DNA of 64,000 nt, from assembly GCF_024297145.1 (NCBI RefSeq), contig NZ_JANCTC010000002.1, forward strand, positions 665,001-729,000, written 5' to 3'. The first letter of the stretch is position 1; each line of letters begins with the position of its first letter. The stretch is from Mesorhizobium sp. LMG 17147 (GTDB lineage: Bacteria; Pseudomonadota; Alphaproteobacteria; Rhizobiales; Rhizobiaceae). A program made the position numbers and the translations under genes. Of this stretch, positions 16,227 to 26,206 are shown piece by piece. The notes beneath the pieces were generated by a model. That model did no database searches and had not been told where the DNA came from. It was given only the letters and a program-made list of their open reading frames with translations.

Positions 16227-17870
16227 CTAATGCTCGATCGGCCCCTTCGGCATGACCAGCGCCGTGCCGGCGGTCGTCGGGCGCTCGATCATGCGGCGGA
16301 CGCGCGGCGGCTCGTCGCCGCTGTGCAGCGCCCTTATACGCTCGCCGATGACGGCGTCCGCGTAGGTGGCGCGCCGATTGTGGCGGATATATTCGACCCA
16401 GGTCGGCGTGTGGTAGTGCTCGATCCATATCGACGGATTTTCGAGATCGCGCGCCAATGTCCAGTTGCGGGCGCCGTCACGGCGGCGGATGCGGCCGCGC
16501 TCGGCCATGGTGGCGAGGAATTCCGGCACGTCCTCGTTGCGGATGACATATTCGATCATGATGGCGATTGGACCGCTGCGCGGCTTGAGATCAAGCGCCA
16601 GATGCGGCTCCTGGAAGCGATTGAGCGGATCGAGGTTGAGCACCGCCTGCTGCGGCAGCGGCAGCAGCAGGCCGATGGCACCTCCCGCCAGCATGGCGAC
16701 GCTGGCCGCCATCAGGGCGACTTCGGCGCCATGCGCGTCGGCGACGACGCCCCAGACCCAGCTGCCGAGCGCGATGCCGCCGAAGGTCGCGGTCTGGTAG
16801 ACCGAAAGCACGCGGCCGACCACCCAGCGTGGCGTCGACATCTGTACGGTGACGTTGAAGTGCGACAGCGCCGTCACCCAGCAGGCGCCGCCGACCAGCA
16901 GGCCGAGCGACGTCTGCCAGGCATGATTGCTGACGGCGGCGTTGAAGGCGCAGACGGCGAAACCGGCGAATGCCGTGCGCACCATGGTTTCGCTGGACAG
17001 CAGCTGCCGCAGCCTGACGCTGATCAGCGCGCCGCCGACGGCGCCGATGCCGAAGGCGCCGAGCATGATGCCGTAGCTCAGGGCATCACCCTTGACGACG
17101 TCACGCGCGACCAGCGGCAGCAATGCCAGGACCGCGCCGGCGCTGAAGCCGAAAGCGGAGCTCCTGACCAGCACCTTGCCGATGTTAGGCGACATGGCGA
17201 CGTAGCGCAGGCCGGCGCCCATTGCCGCGCCCAGCGTCTCGCGCGGCAAGGTCGATGCCGGCAGTTCCGGCTTCCAGCGGGCCAGCACGACGATGAGGCC
17301 GACATAGCTCAGCGTGTTGACGGCGAAGGCTGCGGCGGCACCTGCCGCGGCAACGATGATACCACCGATCGCCGGGCCGACGCTGCGCGTCAGGTTGAAG
17401 CCCATCGAGTTGAGCGCGATCGCCGCCGGCACCTTGGTGCGAGGCACCATGTCGCCGACCGAGGCCTGCCAGGACGGGCTGTTGAGCGCGGTGCCGCTGT
17501 CGATCAGGAAGGTGAAGGCGAGCAGCGTCCACGGCGTCATCAGGTCGAGATAGGTGAAGACGGTCAGAAGAGCCGAGACGACGAGCATGAAGATCTGCGC
17601 GATCAGCATGATTTTGCGCCGGTTGAAGCTGTCGGCGATAGCGCCGGCCAGCAGCGCAAACAGCATGATCGGCAAGGTGGTCGAGGCCTGGACCAATGCC
17701 ACCTGGTAGGACGAGGTGGCGATCGTCGTCATCATCCAGGCGGCGCCGACGCCCTGGATGAGGCCGCCGAAATTGGAGACGAGGCTGGCGGACCACACCG
17801 CCCGGAAGATGCCGTGCCGGAACGGCGCCAGCGCCGAGGCGCTTTCGCTTTCCGGTGTGTCGTCCCTCAT
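16227..17870 (-). CDS. MFS transporter (EntS/MFS_3 type) with a C-terminal ABM-like domain
   Basis: 547 residues. The first ~410 form a 12-helix major-facilitator exporter of the enterobactin-exporter-like MFS_3 family (early VWSASLVSNFGGLIQGVGAAW, LAGAIADSFNRRKIM loop). A soluble tail of ~110 residues (from about IEYVIRNEDVPEFL) resembles a dimeric alpha-beta-barrel/antibiotic-biosynthesis-monooxygenase fold, a recurrent extension in this subfamily. The substrate is unknown. It lies on the same strand as, and 137 bp upstream of, the molybdenum hydroxylase operon, but that operon has its own ribosome site and probably its own promoter. Confidence 0.82.
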   Translation of the reverse strand: MRDDTPESESASALAPFRHGIFRAVWSASLVSNFGGLIQGVGAAWMMTTIATSSYQVALVQASTTLPIMLFALLAGAIADSFNRRKIMLIAQIFMLVVSALLTVFTYLDLMTPWTLLAFTFLIDSGTALNSPSWQASVGDMVPRTKVPAAIALNSMGFNLTRSVGPAIGGIIVAAAGAAAAFAVNTLSYVGLIVVLARWKPELPASTLPRETLGAAMGAGLRYVAMSPNIGKVLVRSSAFGFSAGAVLALLPLVARDVVKGDALSYGIMLGAFGIGAVGGALISVRLRQLLSSETMVRTAFAGFAVCAFNAAVSNHAWQTSLGLLVGGACWVTALSHFNVTVQMSTPRWVVGRVLSVYQTATFGGIALGSWVWGVVADAHGAEVALMAASVAMLAGGAIGLLLPLPQQAVLNLDPLNRFQEPHLALDLKPRSGPIAIMIEYVIRNEDVPEFLATMAERGRIRRRDGARNWTLARDLENPSIWIEHYHTPTWVEYIRHNRRATYADAVIGERIRALHSGDEPPRVRRMIERPTTAGTALVMPKGPIEH

Positions 17871-18074
17871 AAATGCTTTCCCGGGCTCAAATGCGTTTGT
17901 TCTTCCGATGAATTCGGCCCCTCAAAGCCATGGATTCAAAAAATAGAACATCATTTCGCAAAGGGCGAACGCATTCTGGAAAAACATCATGGTCCAACAA
18001 CACGATAGCGCCGGCCCGCCGTGGCGCTCGCCGCGCCGAGTGCGCCATATGAGTTGCGGGCACCGGCAGCGCCT

Positions 18075-19106
18075 CTAGCGGTCCTCGAAGCCGGTCAGCA
18101 CGCCGACGGCGTTGATGCCGATCTCCTCGACGGCGTAGCCGCCTTCCATGACGAACAGCGTCGGCAGGCCGAGCCTGGCGATGCGGCGGCCGATCCTGGG
18201 ATAGTCGCCCGTTTTCAGCTTGAACTGGCTGATCGGGTCCTTCTCGAAGGTGTCGACGCCGAGCGAAACCACGACGACGTCAGGAGCATAAGCCGAAAGC
18301 CTCGTGCAGGCGTCCTCGAGTGAGGCGTTCCACACCTCCCAGCCGGTGCCGAAGGGCATCGGATAATTGTCGTTGAAGCCTTCGCCGTCGCCCTCGCCGC
18401 GCTCGTCGGCATGGCCGAGGAAGAAGGGATATTCGGTCATCGGATCGCCATGCAGGTTCAGCACCTGAACGTCACCGCGGCGGTAGAAGATCTCCTGGGT
18501 GCCGTTGCCGTGGTGATAATCGACGTCGAGGATCGACACGCGCGCGGCGCCATGGTCGCGAAACCACTGCGCTGCGACGGCGGCGTTGTTGATGAAACAG
18601 TAGCCGCCCATGAAGGCTGCGCCGGCATGGTGCCCCGGCGGGCGGCAGAGCGCGAAGGCGGAAGGCTCACCGGCCTTGACCAACGCGGCGGCGGTCAGCG
18701 CGACGTCATAGGACGACTTGATCGCGTCCCATGTGCCTTTGACGAACGTCGCGCCGCCGTCGAAAGAGTAGAAGCCGAGCAGCGCATCGATGCCTTTCGG
18801 GCGCACGTCGCCGCGCAGGCCGCGCGTCGGCCAGGTGAAGGGAATGGCCGAACCGCTGCGGCCCGATGCTTCCCAGAGCGGCCACACGGTCGGCAGGAAA
18901 TCGATGTAGTCGCTGGCATGCACCTTCCTGGCGGCGGCGAGGTCGTGGATTTCCGGCGGCAGGATCGGACCGAGTTTTTCGCTCTCCACCCGCGCCCTGA
19001 TGAACTCGGCGCGCGAAGGCTTTTCAAATGCGGGCACAATGGCGCCAGCGATCAATTCGACATTGCCGGAATGGCCGGCATGGAGAGGCGAAAAAACAGT
19101 CTTCAT
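18075..19106 (-). CDS. aphA: Acetylpolyamine amidohydrolase, histone-deacetylase family
   Basis: 343 residues of the arginase/deacetylase zinc fold. Catalytic residues align one position off the well-studied Mycoplana enzyme: His159-His160 in RPPGHHAG, Asp196 and His198 in DVDYHHGNG, Asp285 in LGVDTFEKDP and Tyr324 in MEGGYA. It should remove the acetyl group from N-acetylputrescine, -spermidine or -cadaverine. It is divergent from an amidohydrolase and from the polyamine-type ABC importer, which supports polyamine over acetoin or histone-like substrates. The 141-bp divergent spacer probably carries control for both directions. Confidence 0.87.
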   Translation of the reverse strand: MKTVFSPLHAGHSGNVELIAGAIVPAFEKPSRAEFIRARVESEKLGPILPPEIHDLAAARKVHASDYIDFLPTVWPLWEASGRSGSAIPFTWPTRGLRGDVRPKGIDALLGFYSFDGGATFVKGTWDAIKSSYDVALTAAALVKAGEPSAFALCRPPGHHAGAAFMGGYCFINNAAVAAQWFRDHGAARVSILDVDYHHGNGTQEIFYRRGDVQVLNLHGDPMTEYPFFLGHADERGEGDGEGFNDNYPMPFGTGWEVWNASLEDACTRLSAYAPDVVVVSLGVDTFEKDPISQFKLKTGDYPRIGRRIARLGLPTLFVMEGGYAVEEIGINAVGVLTGFEDR

Positions 19107-19247
19107 GAAATTGTTCCGTGGTGAGACTCGGCGACCCTAACCGTCCCGCATGGCCCTTCACAAGGCGCTGGGCCAACCAGCCATGGCTTGCTGGCCCGGC
19201 AGCCGGTCGTCTAGCCTGCCGGCAGCGCAACCGAACCGCGGGTAATC

Positions 19248-20915
19248 ATGAGTTCAAATGCCGACCTGATCGTCACCAATGCCCGTGTGCTGACCATGGA
19301 CGAAGGCAATCCGACGGCCGAGGCGGTGGCGATAAAGGACGGCAACATCCTGGCGGTCGGCGATCGCCGGACGGTCGAGGCGCTGAAAGGGCCGGCCACG
19401 AAGGTCATCGATGCGCAAGGCGGGTCGGTGGTGCCGGGCTTCATCGAAGCGCATATGCATCTTTTCGGCGGCGCGGCCGAACTCGACAATCTGCACCTTC
19501 AGGGCGTGCATGGCTTCGATGCGCTGAGCGAAGCGATCCGCGCCTACGCGGCGGCACGACCGTACGCCAAGCTGCTGCTTGGGGCCGGCGTCGACTACAC
19601 CATCCTTTCCAGGGAAGAGCCGGTCACCCGCCACCATCTCGACCGCATCATCCCCGATCGGCCGTTCGCGATGTCGGCTTCCGATCACCACACGATGTGG
19701 GCCAATACCAAGGCGCTGGAGCTGGCCGGCATCCTGCACGGCAGGCAACTCGGGCCCGGCAACGAGATCGTCATGGGCGCCGACGGCCTTGCGGCCGGCG
19801 AATTGCGCGAGGGCGAGGCGTTCGGGCCGATCCTCGAGCTTTCCGGGCAGAACCGCGTGCGGCTCGGCCTTGCGACAGGCGGCGAGCCCGACCCTTATCC
19901 TTCCGCCGCCGAAGTCGCGGCCGATCGCGACCTGATGCGTCGCGGGCTGGAATGGTGCGCCCGCCACGGCATCACCTCGATCCAGAACATGGACGGCAAC
20001 CTCTACCAGCTCGAGCTGCTTGCCGGTTTGGAGCAGGAAGGGCGGCTGCTCTGTCGCACCAAGATACCTTTTCATTTCAAGAACTTCATGACGCTCGACA
20101 GGCTGGAAAAAGCGTCGAGGATGGCCTCCGCCTACCGATCGGAATGGCTGTCGTCCGGCATGGTCAAGATGTTTTACGACGGCGTGCTGGAAGGCTGGAC
20201 CGCGGTCATGGTCGATGACTATGCCGACCGGCCGGGCTGGCGCGGTGAGCCGCTGTTCACGCCGGAGCATTTCGCCGAGGTGGCGCTGGAGGCCGACCGA
20301 CGCGGCCTGCAGATCGCCGTGCATTCGATAGGCGACGGCGCGGTGCGCGCGGTCCTCGACGGTTACGAGGCGGCGCGGCGGAAGAACGGCAGGCGCGACA
20401 GCCGGCACCGCGTCGAGCACATCGAGGTCATCACCGGCGCCGACGTGCCACGCTTCGCCGAACTTGGCGTCATCGCCTCGATGCAGCCGCCGCACCCGCC
20501 CGGCGCAATGGACTTCCCGCTGGAACCGACGCTTTCGCGCATCGGCCGCGAAAGATGGCCGCTCAGCTATGCCTGGCGGACGCTGAAGCAGGCGGGCGCG
20601 CATGTCGTTTTCGCTTCCGACTGGCCGGTGTCGCGGGTCGACCCGATCCTGGGCATTCAGGCGGCGATGCTGCGCAAACCGTGGGCAGAAGGCGACCCCG
20701 ACCAGAGCTTCTCGCTGATCGAGGCGCTTGCCGGCTACACGGTCGAAGGCGCCTATGCCGAATTCATGGAGCACCGTAAGGGCCGGCTGAAACCAGGCTA
20801 TCTGGCCGATCTGGTGGTGCTGTCGGCCGATATCGAGGCAACTGAACCGGCTTCCCTGCACAAGCTGCATCCGGTCAGCACCATCTGCGGCGGCAAGATC
20901 ACTTATCAGGTTTGA
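19248..20915 (+). CDS. YtcJ-like amidohydrolase
   Basis: 555 residues of the metal-dependent amidohydrolase superfamily, YtcJ/N-substituted formamide deformylase-like branch. The N-terminal VVPGFIEAHMHLFGG holds the HxH metal site, HSIGDGAV and HRVEHIE hold later His ligands, and FASDWPVSRVDP the catalytic Asp. It starts the rightward set that continues 139 bp later with the ABC importer, so it probably trims an imported amide, perhaps a polyamine conjugate. The substrate is not determinable from sequence. Confidence 0.82.
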   Translation: MSSNADLIVTNARVLTMDEGNPTAEAVAIKDGNILAVGDRRTVEALKGPATKVIDAQGGSVVPGFIEAHMHLFGGAAELDNLHLQGVHGFDALSEAIRAYAAARPYAKLLLGAGVDYTILSREEPVTRHHLDRIIPDRPFAMSASDHHTMWANTKALELAGILHGRQLGPGNEIVMGADGLAAGELREGEAFGPILELSGQNRVRLGLATGGEPDPYPSAAEVAADRDLMRRGLEWCARHGITSIQNMDGNLYQLELLAGLEQEGRLLCRTKIPFHFKNFMTLDRLEKASRMASAYRSEWLSSGMVKMFYDGVLEGWTAVMVDDYADRPGWRGEPLFTPEHFAEVALEADRRGLQIAVHSIGDGAVRAVLDGYEAARRKNGRRDSRHRVEHIEVITGADVPRFAELGVIASMQPPHPPGAMDFPLEPTLSRIGRERWPLSYAWRTLKQAGAHVVFASDWPVSRVDPILGIQAAMLRKPWAEGDPDQSFSLIEALAGYTVEGAYAEFMEHRKGRLKPGYLADLVVLSADIEATEPASLHKLHPVSTICGGKITYQV

Positions 20916-21054
20916 TGATGGCGCTGACTGTGGCATGGGGCTTGCGTTCTGAACCGAGGCCCAGATGCATGGTTGCCAAGCCGACCGGCATATGCTGACA
21001 ATCGAATGGGAACTGGATCCGCCATCAAGAGCGGACATGAGAATGGGGTAATGC

Positions 21055-22149
21055 GTGCCGGATCAACCGGGTAAGAGTGCAATCGAGGTTCGCGGCGTCC
21101 GCAAGGTGTTCGGTATCGGGGACGCACAAGTCGCCGCCCTCGACACGGTTTCGGTGTCGATCCGCGAGAACGAGTTCTTCACGCTGCTAGGACCGTCGGG
21201 CTGCGGAAAGACAACGCTGCTGCGGCTGATCGCCGGCTTCGACTTCCCCAGCGAAGGCGAAATCCTGCTGCACGGCCAGGACATCGCGCCGCTGCCGCCG
21301 TTCAAGCGGCCGGTCAACACCGTCTTCCAGTCCTATGCGCTGTTCCCGCACATGACGGTGGCCGAGAATATCGGCTTCGGCCTTGAGATGCTGGGCAAGC
21401 CGAAGACCGAAATCAAGGCGCGCGTCGCCGAGATGCTGAAGCTGGTCAAGATGGAAGCGCTGAGCGCCCGCCGCACCAGCCAGATCTCCGGCGGCCAGCA
21501 GCAGCGCGTGGCACTGGCGCGCGCGCTGGCGCCGCAGCCAAAAGTGCTGTTGCTCGACGAGCCATTGTCGGCGCTCGACTACAAGCTGCGCAAGGAAATG
21601 CAGATCGAACTGAAACGGCTGCAGCACCAGACCGGCATCACCTTCATCTTCGTCACCCACGACCAGGAAGAAGCGCTGACCATGTCTGACCGCATCGCCG
21701 TGATGTCGGCCGGCAAGATACTGCAAATCGGCACGCCCTGGGACATCTATGACAAGCCGGCCGAGCGCTTCGTCGCCGACTTCATCGGCGAAACCAATTT
21801 CCTGACCGCGGCCATCACCGGCATCGGCAACGGCAAGGCGCGCGCGACACTAAAGTCCGGCGCGACGATCGACGCGACGGTGGCCGAGGGCTTCCAGCCG
21901 AAGGCGAATGCCACCCTGGTGGTCAGGCCGGAACACGCAAAGCTGACCGGCGGCAAGGGCGATCTTTCCGGAACCGTCGAAAACATCGTCTATTTCGGTA
22001 CCGACACGCATATTCATGTCCAACTTGACAGCGGCGAACCCTTCACCGTGCGCCAGCAGAACACGCGCAGCGCAGGCTGCGGTTTCGAGCGGGGCGACAA
22101 GGTCGGCGTCTCGATCGGCAACGACGCCGCGCAAGTGCTGAGGGATTGA
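21055..22149 (+). CDS. potA: Polyamine-type ABC transporter, ATP-binding protein
   Basis: 364 residues, GTG start. Walker A GPSGCGKT (46-53), signature SGGQQQR, Walker [12 protein letters not shown] and switch His in VTHDQEEA are all intact. A C-terminal TOBE-type regulatory domain follows from about residue 245. The PotA/PotG subfamily is indicated by length and gene order. Its stop overlaps the start of the first permease gene (TGATG), so the operon is translationally coupled. Confidence 0.88.
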   Translation: MPDQPGKSAIEVRGVRKVFGIGDAQVAALDTVSVSIRENEFFTLLGPSGCGKTTLLRLIAGFDFPSEGEILLHGQDIAPLPPFKRPVNTVFQSYALFPHMTVAENIGFGLEMLGKPKTEIKARVAEMLKLVKMEALSARRTSQISGGQQQRVALARALAPQPKVLLLDEPLSALDYKLRKEMQIELKRLQHQTGITFIFVTHDQEEALTMSDRIAVMSAGKILQIGTPWDIYDKPAERFVADFIGETNFLTAAITGIGNGKARATLKSGATIDATVAEGFQPKANATLVVRPEHAKLTGGKGDLSGTVENIVYFGTDTHIHVQLDSGEPFTVRQQNTRSAGCGFERGDKVGVSIGNDAAQVLRD

Positions 22150-23063
22150 TGGCGAGCGCGGAAGAAGTCGCCAAGGCGGCCGAACGGCGCGACATCCGCG
22201 ACCGCTGGCTGCTGTCGGCGCCGGCCCTGCTGATCATCTTCCTGGCAGCGACCGGCCCATTGCTGATCGTGTTGGTCTATTCGTTCCTGACACCCGGGCC
22301 TTATGGCGACGTGAAGTGGCAATTCTCGCCGGAGGCGTGGATTTCGGTGTTCATGGAACGCGACATCTTCGACGACACGCTGTCGCTCGCCGCTGCCCAT
22401 GTCACCATCTTTTGGCGCTCGATCAAGCTTGCCATCGTGACCACGCTCGCGACCCTCGTCCTTGGTTTTCCTACCGCCTATTTCATGGCAACGCGCAGCG
22501 AGAAGACGCGCGATCTCTGGCTGTTCCTGATCACCATACCGTTCTGGACCAACCTGCTGATCCGCACTTTCGCCGTGCTGCAGATCATCCGCAACGAGGG
22601 TTTGATCAACACGGTGCTGCTCAAGATCGGCATTACGCCGATCCAGATACTCTTCACCGACACGGCGATCCTTATCGGCATGGCTTATGTCTATCTGCCG
22701 CTGATGGTGCTGCCGATCTATGCCAGCATGGAGAAGCTCGACTTCCGGCTGGTCGAAGCCGGCTACGATCTTTATGCGACGCGCTTCCAGGTGCTCAGGC
22801 GCATCATTTTCCCGCTGGTCAAGCCCGGCGTCGTCGCTGGCTCGATCCTCGTCTTCATCCCGGCGCTGGGCGCCTATGTCACGCCGAGCCTATTGGGCGG
22901 CGGCAAGAACATGATGCTTTCCAACCTGATTGAATTGCAGTTCGGGCAAGGCCGCAACTGGCCGCTCGGCTCGGCGCTGTCGATCGCCGTGATGGTCATC
23001 GTCATGGTGGCGCTGCTTGCCTATGTGCGCAATGCCGGACAATCGGAGATGCGTCATGGCTAG
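22149..23063 (+). CDS. potB: Polyamine-type ABC transporter permease, PotB/PotH type
   Basis: About 304 residues with six hydrophobic segments. The ABC-coupling EAA-like loop reads EAGYDLYATRFQVLRR near residue 205. The ATG at 22149 is chosen because it overlaps the upstream stop; TTG 22146 is possible. It overlaps the next permease by 8 bp. Confidence 0.87.
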   Translation: MASAEEVAKAAERRDIRDRWLLSAPALLIIFLAATGPLLIVLVYSFLTPGPYGDVKWQFSPEAWISVFMERDIFDDTLSLAAAHVTIFWRSIKLAIVTTLATLVLGFPTAYFMATRSEKTRDLWLFLITIPFWTNLLIRTFAVLQIIRNEGLINTVLLKIGITPIQILFTDTAILIGMAYVYLPLMVLPIYASMEKLDFRLVEAGYDLYATRFQVLRRIIFPLVKPGVVAGSILVFIPALGAYVTPSLLGGGKNMMLSNLIELQFGQGRNWPLGSALSIAVMVIVMVALLAYVRNAGQSEMRHG

Positions 23064-23856
23064 CAGCTTCTCCATCAGGCATCAGTCCGGCTTCACCGCG
23101 ATCGCCGCCACCTGCTTCGTCGTGCTTTATCTGCCGATCGTCGTGCTCGTCGTCTATGCCTTCAACGCCGCGACCTCGACGTCGGAATGGGGCGGCTTTT
23201 CGCTCAAATGGTTTCAGTCGGCGTGGCAGAACACGCAAGTCATAGACGCCACCTTGCGCTCCTTTCAGATCGGCGCCACGGCGGCGATCCTGGCCACGGT
23301 CTTCGCCACCATGGCGGCGCTCGCTACCACGCGCACGCCACCCTATCCCGGCCTGACCTTCAAATATGCCGCCATCAACCAGCCTTTGATGGTGCCCGAG
23401 ATCGTCACTGGCGTGGCGTTGCTGATCTTTTTTTCGCGCATAAAGATATTCACCGGCTATTCGGGGCTCGGCTATCTGATCGCCGCGCATACGGCGTTTT
23501 GCATTCCCTTTGCCTATCTGCCGATCCGGGCGCGGCTGGAGAACATGGACCTGATGCTGGAGCGCGCCGCCGCCGATCTCTATGCGACGCCGTGGCAGAC
23601 GTTCAGGCGCATCACGTTGCCGCTGCTGTGGCCCGGCATTCTGGCGGGACTGATGTTGGCCTTCGTCATCTCGCTCGACGATGTTGTCATCACCGAGTTC
23701 GTGAAATCGGGCGGCCAGGACACGCTGCCGACCTACATGCTTGGCCAGATACGTCGAGGGATAACGCCGGAGATCAACGCGATATCGACCGTGTTCCTGC
23801 TCTTGTCGGTCGCCATCGTGACGTTGTTTTTCTTCATCAGCAGGAAACGGGACTAG
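23056..23856 (+). CDS. potC: Polyamine-type ABC transporter permease, PotC/PotI type
   Basis: About 266 residues with six membrane segments and the EAA-like loop [20 protein letters not shown] 23056 gives [12 protein letters not shown] and overlaps the preceding gene by 8 bp; a longer frame to 23017 exists but would overlap further and adds residues unlike the family. It pairs with the preceding permease to form the membrane channel. Confidence 0.87.
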   Translation: MASSFSIRHQSGFTAIAATCFVVLYLPIVVLVVYAFNAATSTSEWGGFSLKWFQSAWQNTQVIDATLRSFQIGATAAILATVFATMAALATTRTPPYPGLTFKYAAINQPLMVPEIVTGVALLIFFSRIKIFTGYSGLGYLIAAHTAFCIPFAYLPIRARLENMDLMLERAAADLYATPWQTFRRITLPLLWPGILAGLMLAFVISLDDVVITEFVKSGGQDTLPTYMLGQIRRGITPEINAISTVFLLLSVAIVTLFFFISRKRD

Positions 23857-23858
23857 AC

Positions 23859-24914
23859 ATGAAAATGGGAGCTAAGACCATGAACTGGAAGACCACGGCG
23901 ACCGCCATCGGGCTGGCGCTGCTCGCCTCGACGAGCCTTGCTCGCGCCGACGGTGAGCTCAACATCTACAACTGGGGCAACTACACCAGCCCCGACGTGA
24001 TCAAGAAGTTCGAGCAGAAATACAACGTCAAGGTGACCATCACCGATTACGATTCGAACGATACGGCGCTGGCCAAAGTTCGCCAGGGCGGCACCGGCTT
24101 CGACATCGCGGTGCCTTCGCAAACCTTCGTGCCGATCTGGATCAAGGAAGGCCTCGTGCAGGAGACCGATCCCGGCAAGATGGAGAACTTCAAGAACGTG
24201 GCGCCAGAATGGGCCAATCCCGATTTCGATCCCGGCCGCAAATATTCCGTGCCGTGGGCCTGGGGCACGGTGGGCATCGTGGTGAACACCGATGTCTACA
24301 AGGGGCCGTCGGACAGTTGGGGCATCATCTTCAACACACCCGACGAATTGAAGGGCAAGGTCAACGTCGTGCCGGAAATGAACGACGTCATGTTCGCGGC
24401 GACCAAATATGTCGGCGGCGCGCAATGCGCCAGCGACAAGGAAACGCTGAAAAAGGTGCGTGACACACTGGTTGCCGCCAAGCCGAACTGGATCGCGATG
24501 GAATACAATACCATCGAGAAAATGGGCGCCGGCGATTTCAAGGCAACCAGCGACTGGAACGGCTCAGCCCTGCGCCAGCGGCTGGCGAATCCCAAGATCC
24601 ACTATTTCTATCCCAAGGAAGGTTTTGGCCTCTGGAGCGACAATGTCATGGTCCTGAAGGACGCAAAGAATGTCGAGAACGCCAAGCTGTTCCAGAACTT
24701 CATCATGGATCCGGAAAACGCCGCCGGCCTGTCCGCCTTCCACCGCTACGCCAACGGCATTGCCGGTTCCGACAAGTACATGCCAGCCGATATGAAGGAT
24801 GCGCCGGAAGTCATCATCCCGGAAGACGTCAAGGCGCATGGCGAGCTGCAAAAATTGTGTTCAGAGGAAGTGCAGGCCATCTACAGCAAGATCTGGACCG
24901 AACTGCAGAAGTAA
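23859..24914 (+). CDS. potF: Periplasmic spermidine/putrescine-type binding protein
   Basis: About 351 residues with a signal peptide ending near ASTSLARA. The mature start [20 protein letters not shown] is a hallmark of PotD/PotF binding proteins, followed by [11 protein letters not shown] and [15 protein letters not shown]. It delivers polyamines to the PotABC-type transporter encoded immediately upstream; unlike E. coli potABCD the ATPase gene comes first here too but the gap to this gene is only 2 bp. The start could be 23859 or 23880. A strong terminator follows. Confidence 0.9.
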   Translation: MKMGAKTMNWKTTATAIGLALLASTSLARADGELNIYNWGNYTSPDVIKKFEQKYNVKVTITDYDSNDTALAKVRQGGTGFDIAVPSQTFVPIWIKEGLVQETDPGKMENFKNVAPEWANPDFDPGRKYSVPWAWGTVGIVVNTDVYKGPSDSWGIIFNTPDELKGKVNVVPEMNDVMFAATKYVGGAQCASDKETLKKVRDTLVAAKPNWIAMEYNTIEKMGAGDFKATSDWNGSALRQRLANPKIHYFYPKEGFGLWSDNVMVLKDAKNVENAKLFQNFIMDPENAAGLSAFHRYANGIAGSDKYMPADMKDAPEVIIPEDVKAHGELQKLCSEEVQAIYSKIWTELQK

Positions 24915-24931
24915 TCCACATCCGGACGAAT

Positions 24932-24959
24932 CCCGGCGGCAATTGCCGCCGGGCCTTTT
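24932..24959 (+). terminator. Rho-independent terminator of the polyamine importer operon
   Basis: CCCGGCGGC (24932-24940) pairs with GCCGCCGGG (24945-24953) around AATT and is followed by CCTTTT. Confidence 0.9.
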
Positions 24960-24978
24960 CCCGGCGATCGGACTGCCT

Positions 24979-26175
24979 ATGATTTCTTATCGCAACAGCG
25001 AACCGGCGCCGCCGATCATGCAGGGTTCGCCGCCGCGGATGGTGCCGCCGAAGCTCGACTGGGACCGGCCGCCATGGAACCGCTGGGCGTTCCAGCATAT
25101 TCGCGAAATCCTGCCGACCGTCGAGGTCTGGCGCGGCAATGGCCATCGCCACAGGCTGGAGCGAGCCGAGGTCGATCTCGACGTGCTGCCGGTGGGCGAC
25201 AGCATGGGGCAGCCGACGACGCTGGCTGGACTGCTTGACGAGACTTACACCGACGGCTTCTTGGTGCTGAAGGGCGGCAAGGTCGCCTATGAGCGCTACT
25301 TCAACGGCATGACCGAGCGCACGCTGCATCTGTCGCAGTCGATGGCGAAGTCGGTCACCGCATCGGTCTTCGGCATTCTGGTCGGACGCGGACTGATCGA
25401 TCCGGGTTTGCCGGTGACCACCTATCTGCCGGAGCTGGAAGCGACCGGCTGGGAGGGCGCCAGCGTGCAGCATGTGCTCGACATGACGAGCGGGGTGCGC
25501 TTTTCCGAGGAATACACCGACCCCTATTCCGACATCGGCCAGGTCGATGTCGCCACCGGCTGGAAGCCGGTGCCGCCGGACTGCGATCCGGAATTGCGCT
25601 GGCCATCGCATATGTTCGAACTGATCCTGGGGCTCAAGGAAAAGAGCCGGCCGCACGGCGCTGCCTTCGAATACCGCTCGATCGAGACCGACGTGCTTGC
25701 CTTCATCATGGAACGGGTGAGCGGCAAGCGCCTGGCGCAGCTGGTCTCGGAAGAGCTCTGGCAAAAGCTCGGCGCAGATGAAAGTGCCTGCTTCACCGTC
25801 GATAGCGCCGGTTATGCGGTTGCCGATGGCGGCTTCAACGCCACGCTGCGCGACTATGGCCGCTTCGGCCAGCTGATCCTCGACAATGGCGGCGGCGTCG
25901 TGCCGGCCGAGTGGATCGAGGCGACGCGCAATGGCAGGCATGGGCCGGACTTCAGCCCCAGCCTGCCGGAAGGCAGCTATCGCAACCAGTTCTGGATCGA
26001 GGATCCGCGGTCGCGGGCGCTGATGTGCCGTGGCGTGTTCGGGCAGCTGATCCACATCGACTGGGATACGAAAATGGTCGTGGTCAAGCTTTCGAGCTAT
26101 CCGGATTTCACTAACGTCGCCTATTCTGTGGCGACGCTGAAAGCGGTGCACGCCATCGCCGCGGCGCTCGCCTGA
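24979..26175 (+). CDS. Serine hydrolase, class C beta-lactamase fold (NylB-like), copy 1
   Basis: 398 residues. The SxxK nucleophile motif is SMAKS (Ser121, Lys124); the second motif is a Tyr-x-Ser/Asn-like EYRSIETDVL. No signal peptide is evident, so it is probably cytoplasmic, which argues against a penicillin-binding role and for an esterase/amidase such as 6-aminohexanoate-oligomer hydrolase relatives. It follows the polyamine importer after a terminator and is followed 31 bp later by a second hydrolase of the same fold, probably an operon. The substrate is unknown. Confidence 0.82.
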   Translation: MISYRNSEPAPPIMQGSPPRMVPPKLDWDRPPWNRWAFQHIREILPTVEVWRGNGHRHRLERAEVDLDVLPVGDSMGQPTTLAGLLDETYTDGFLVLKGGKVAYERYFNGMTERTLHLSQSMAKSVTASVFGILVGRGLIDPGLPVTTYLPELEATGWEGASVQHVLDMTSGVRFSEEYTDPYSDIGQVDVATGWKPVPPDCDPELRWPSHMFELILGLKEKSRPHGAAFEYRSIETDVLAFIMERVSGKRLAQLVSEELWQKLGADESACFTVDSAGYAVADGGFNATLRDYGRFGQLILDNGGGVVPAEWIEATRNGRHGPDFSPSLPEGSYRNQFWIEDPRSRALMCRGVFGQLIHIDWDTKMVVVKLSSYPDFTNVAYSVATLKAVHAIAAALA

Positions 26176-26206
26176 AACTCGGCCAAAAGATACTGAAGGA
26201 AACGCT

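Noticed and set aside
16143..18008. 621-codon plus-strand frame opposite the MFS exporter
   Set aside because: Composition is that of an antisense frame; the minus-strand protein has membrane helices and family motifs.
18075..19106. Acetoin-utilisation AcuC
   Set aside because: Active-site spacing and neighbours fit acetylpolyamine amidohydrolase better; no acetoin genes nearby.
19254..21038. 594-codon minus-strand frame opposite the amidohydrolase
   Set aside because: Shadow of the metal-dependent amidohydrolase; no motifs.
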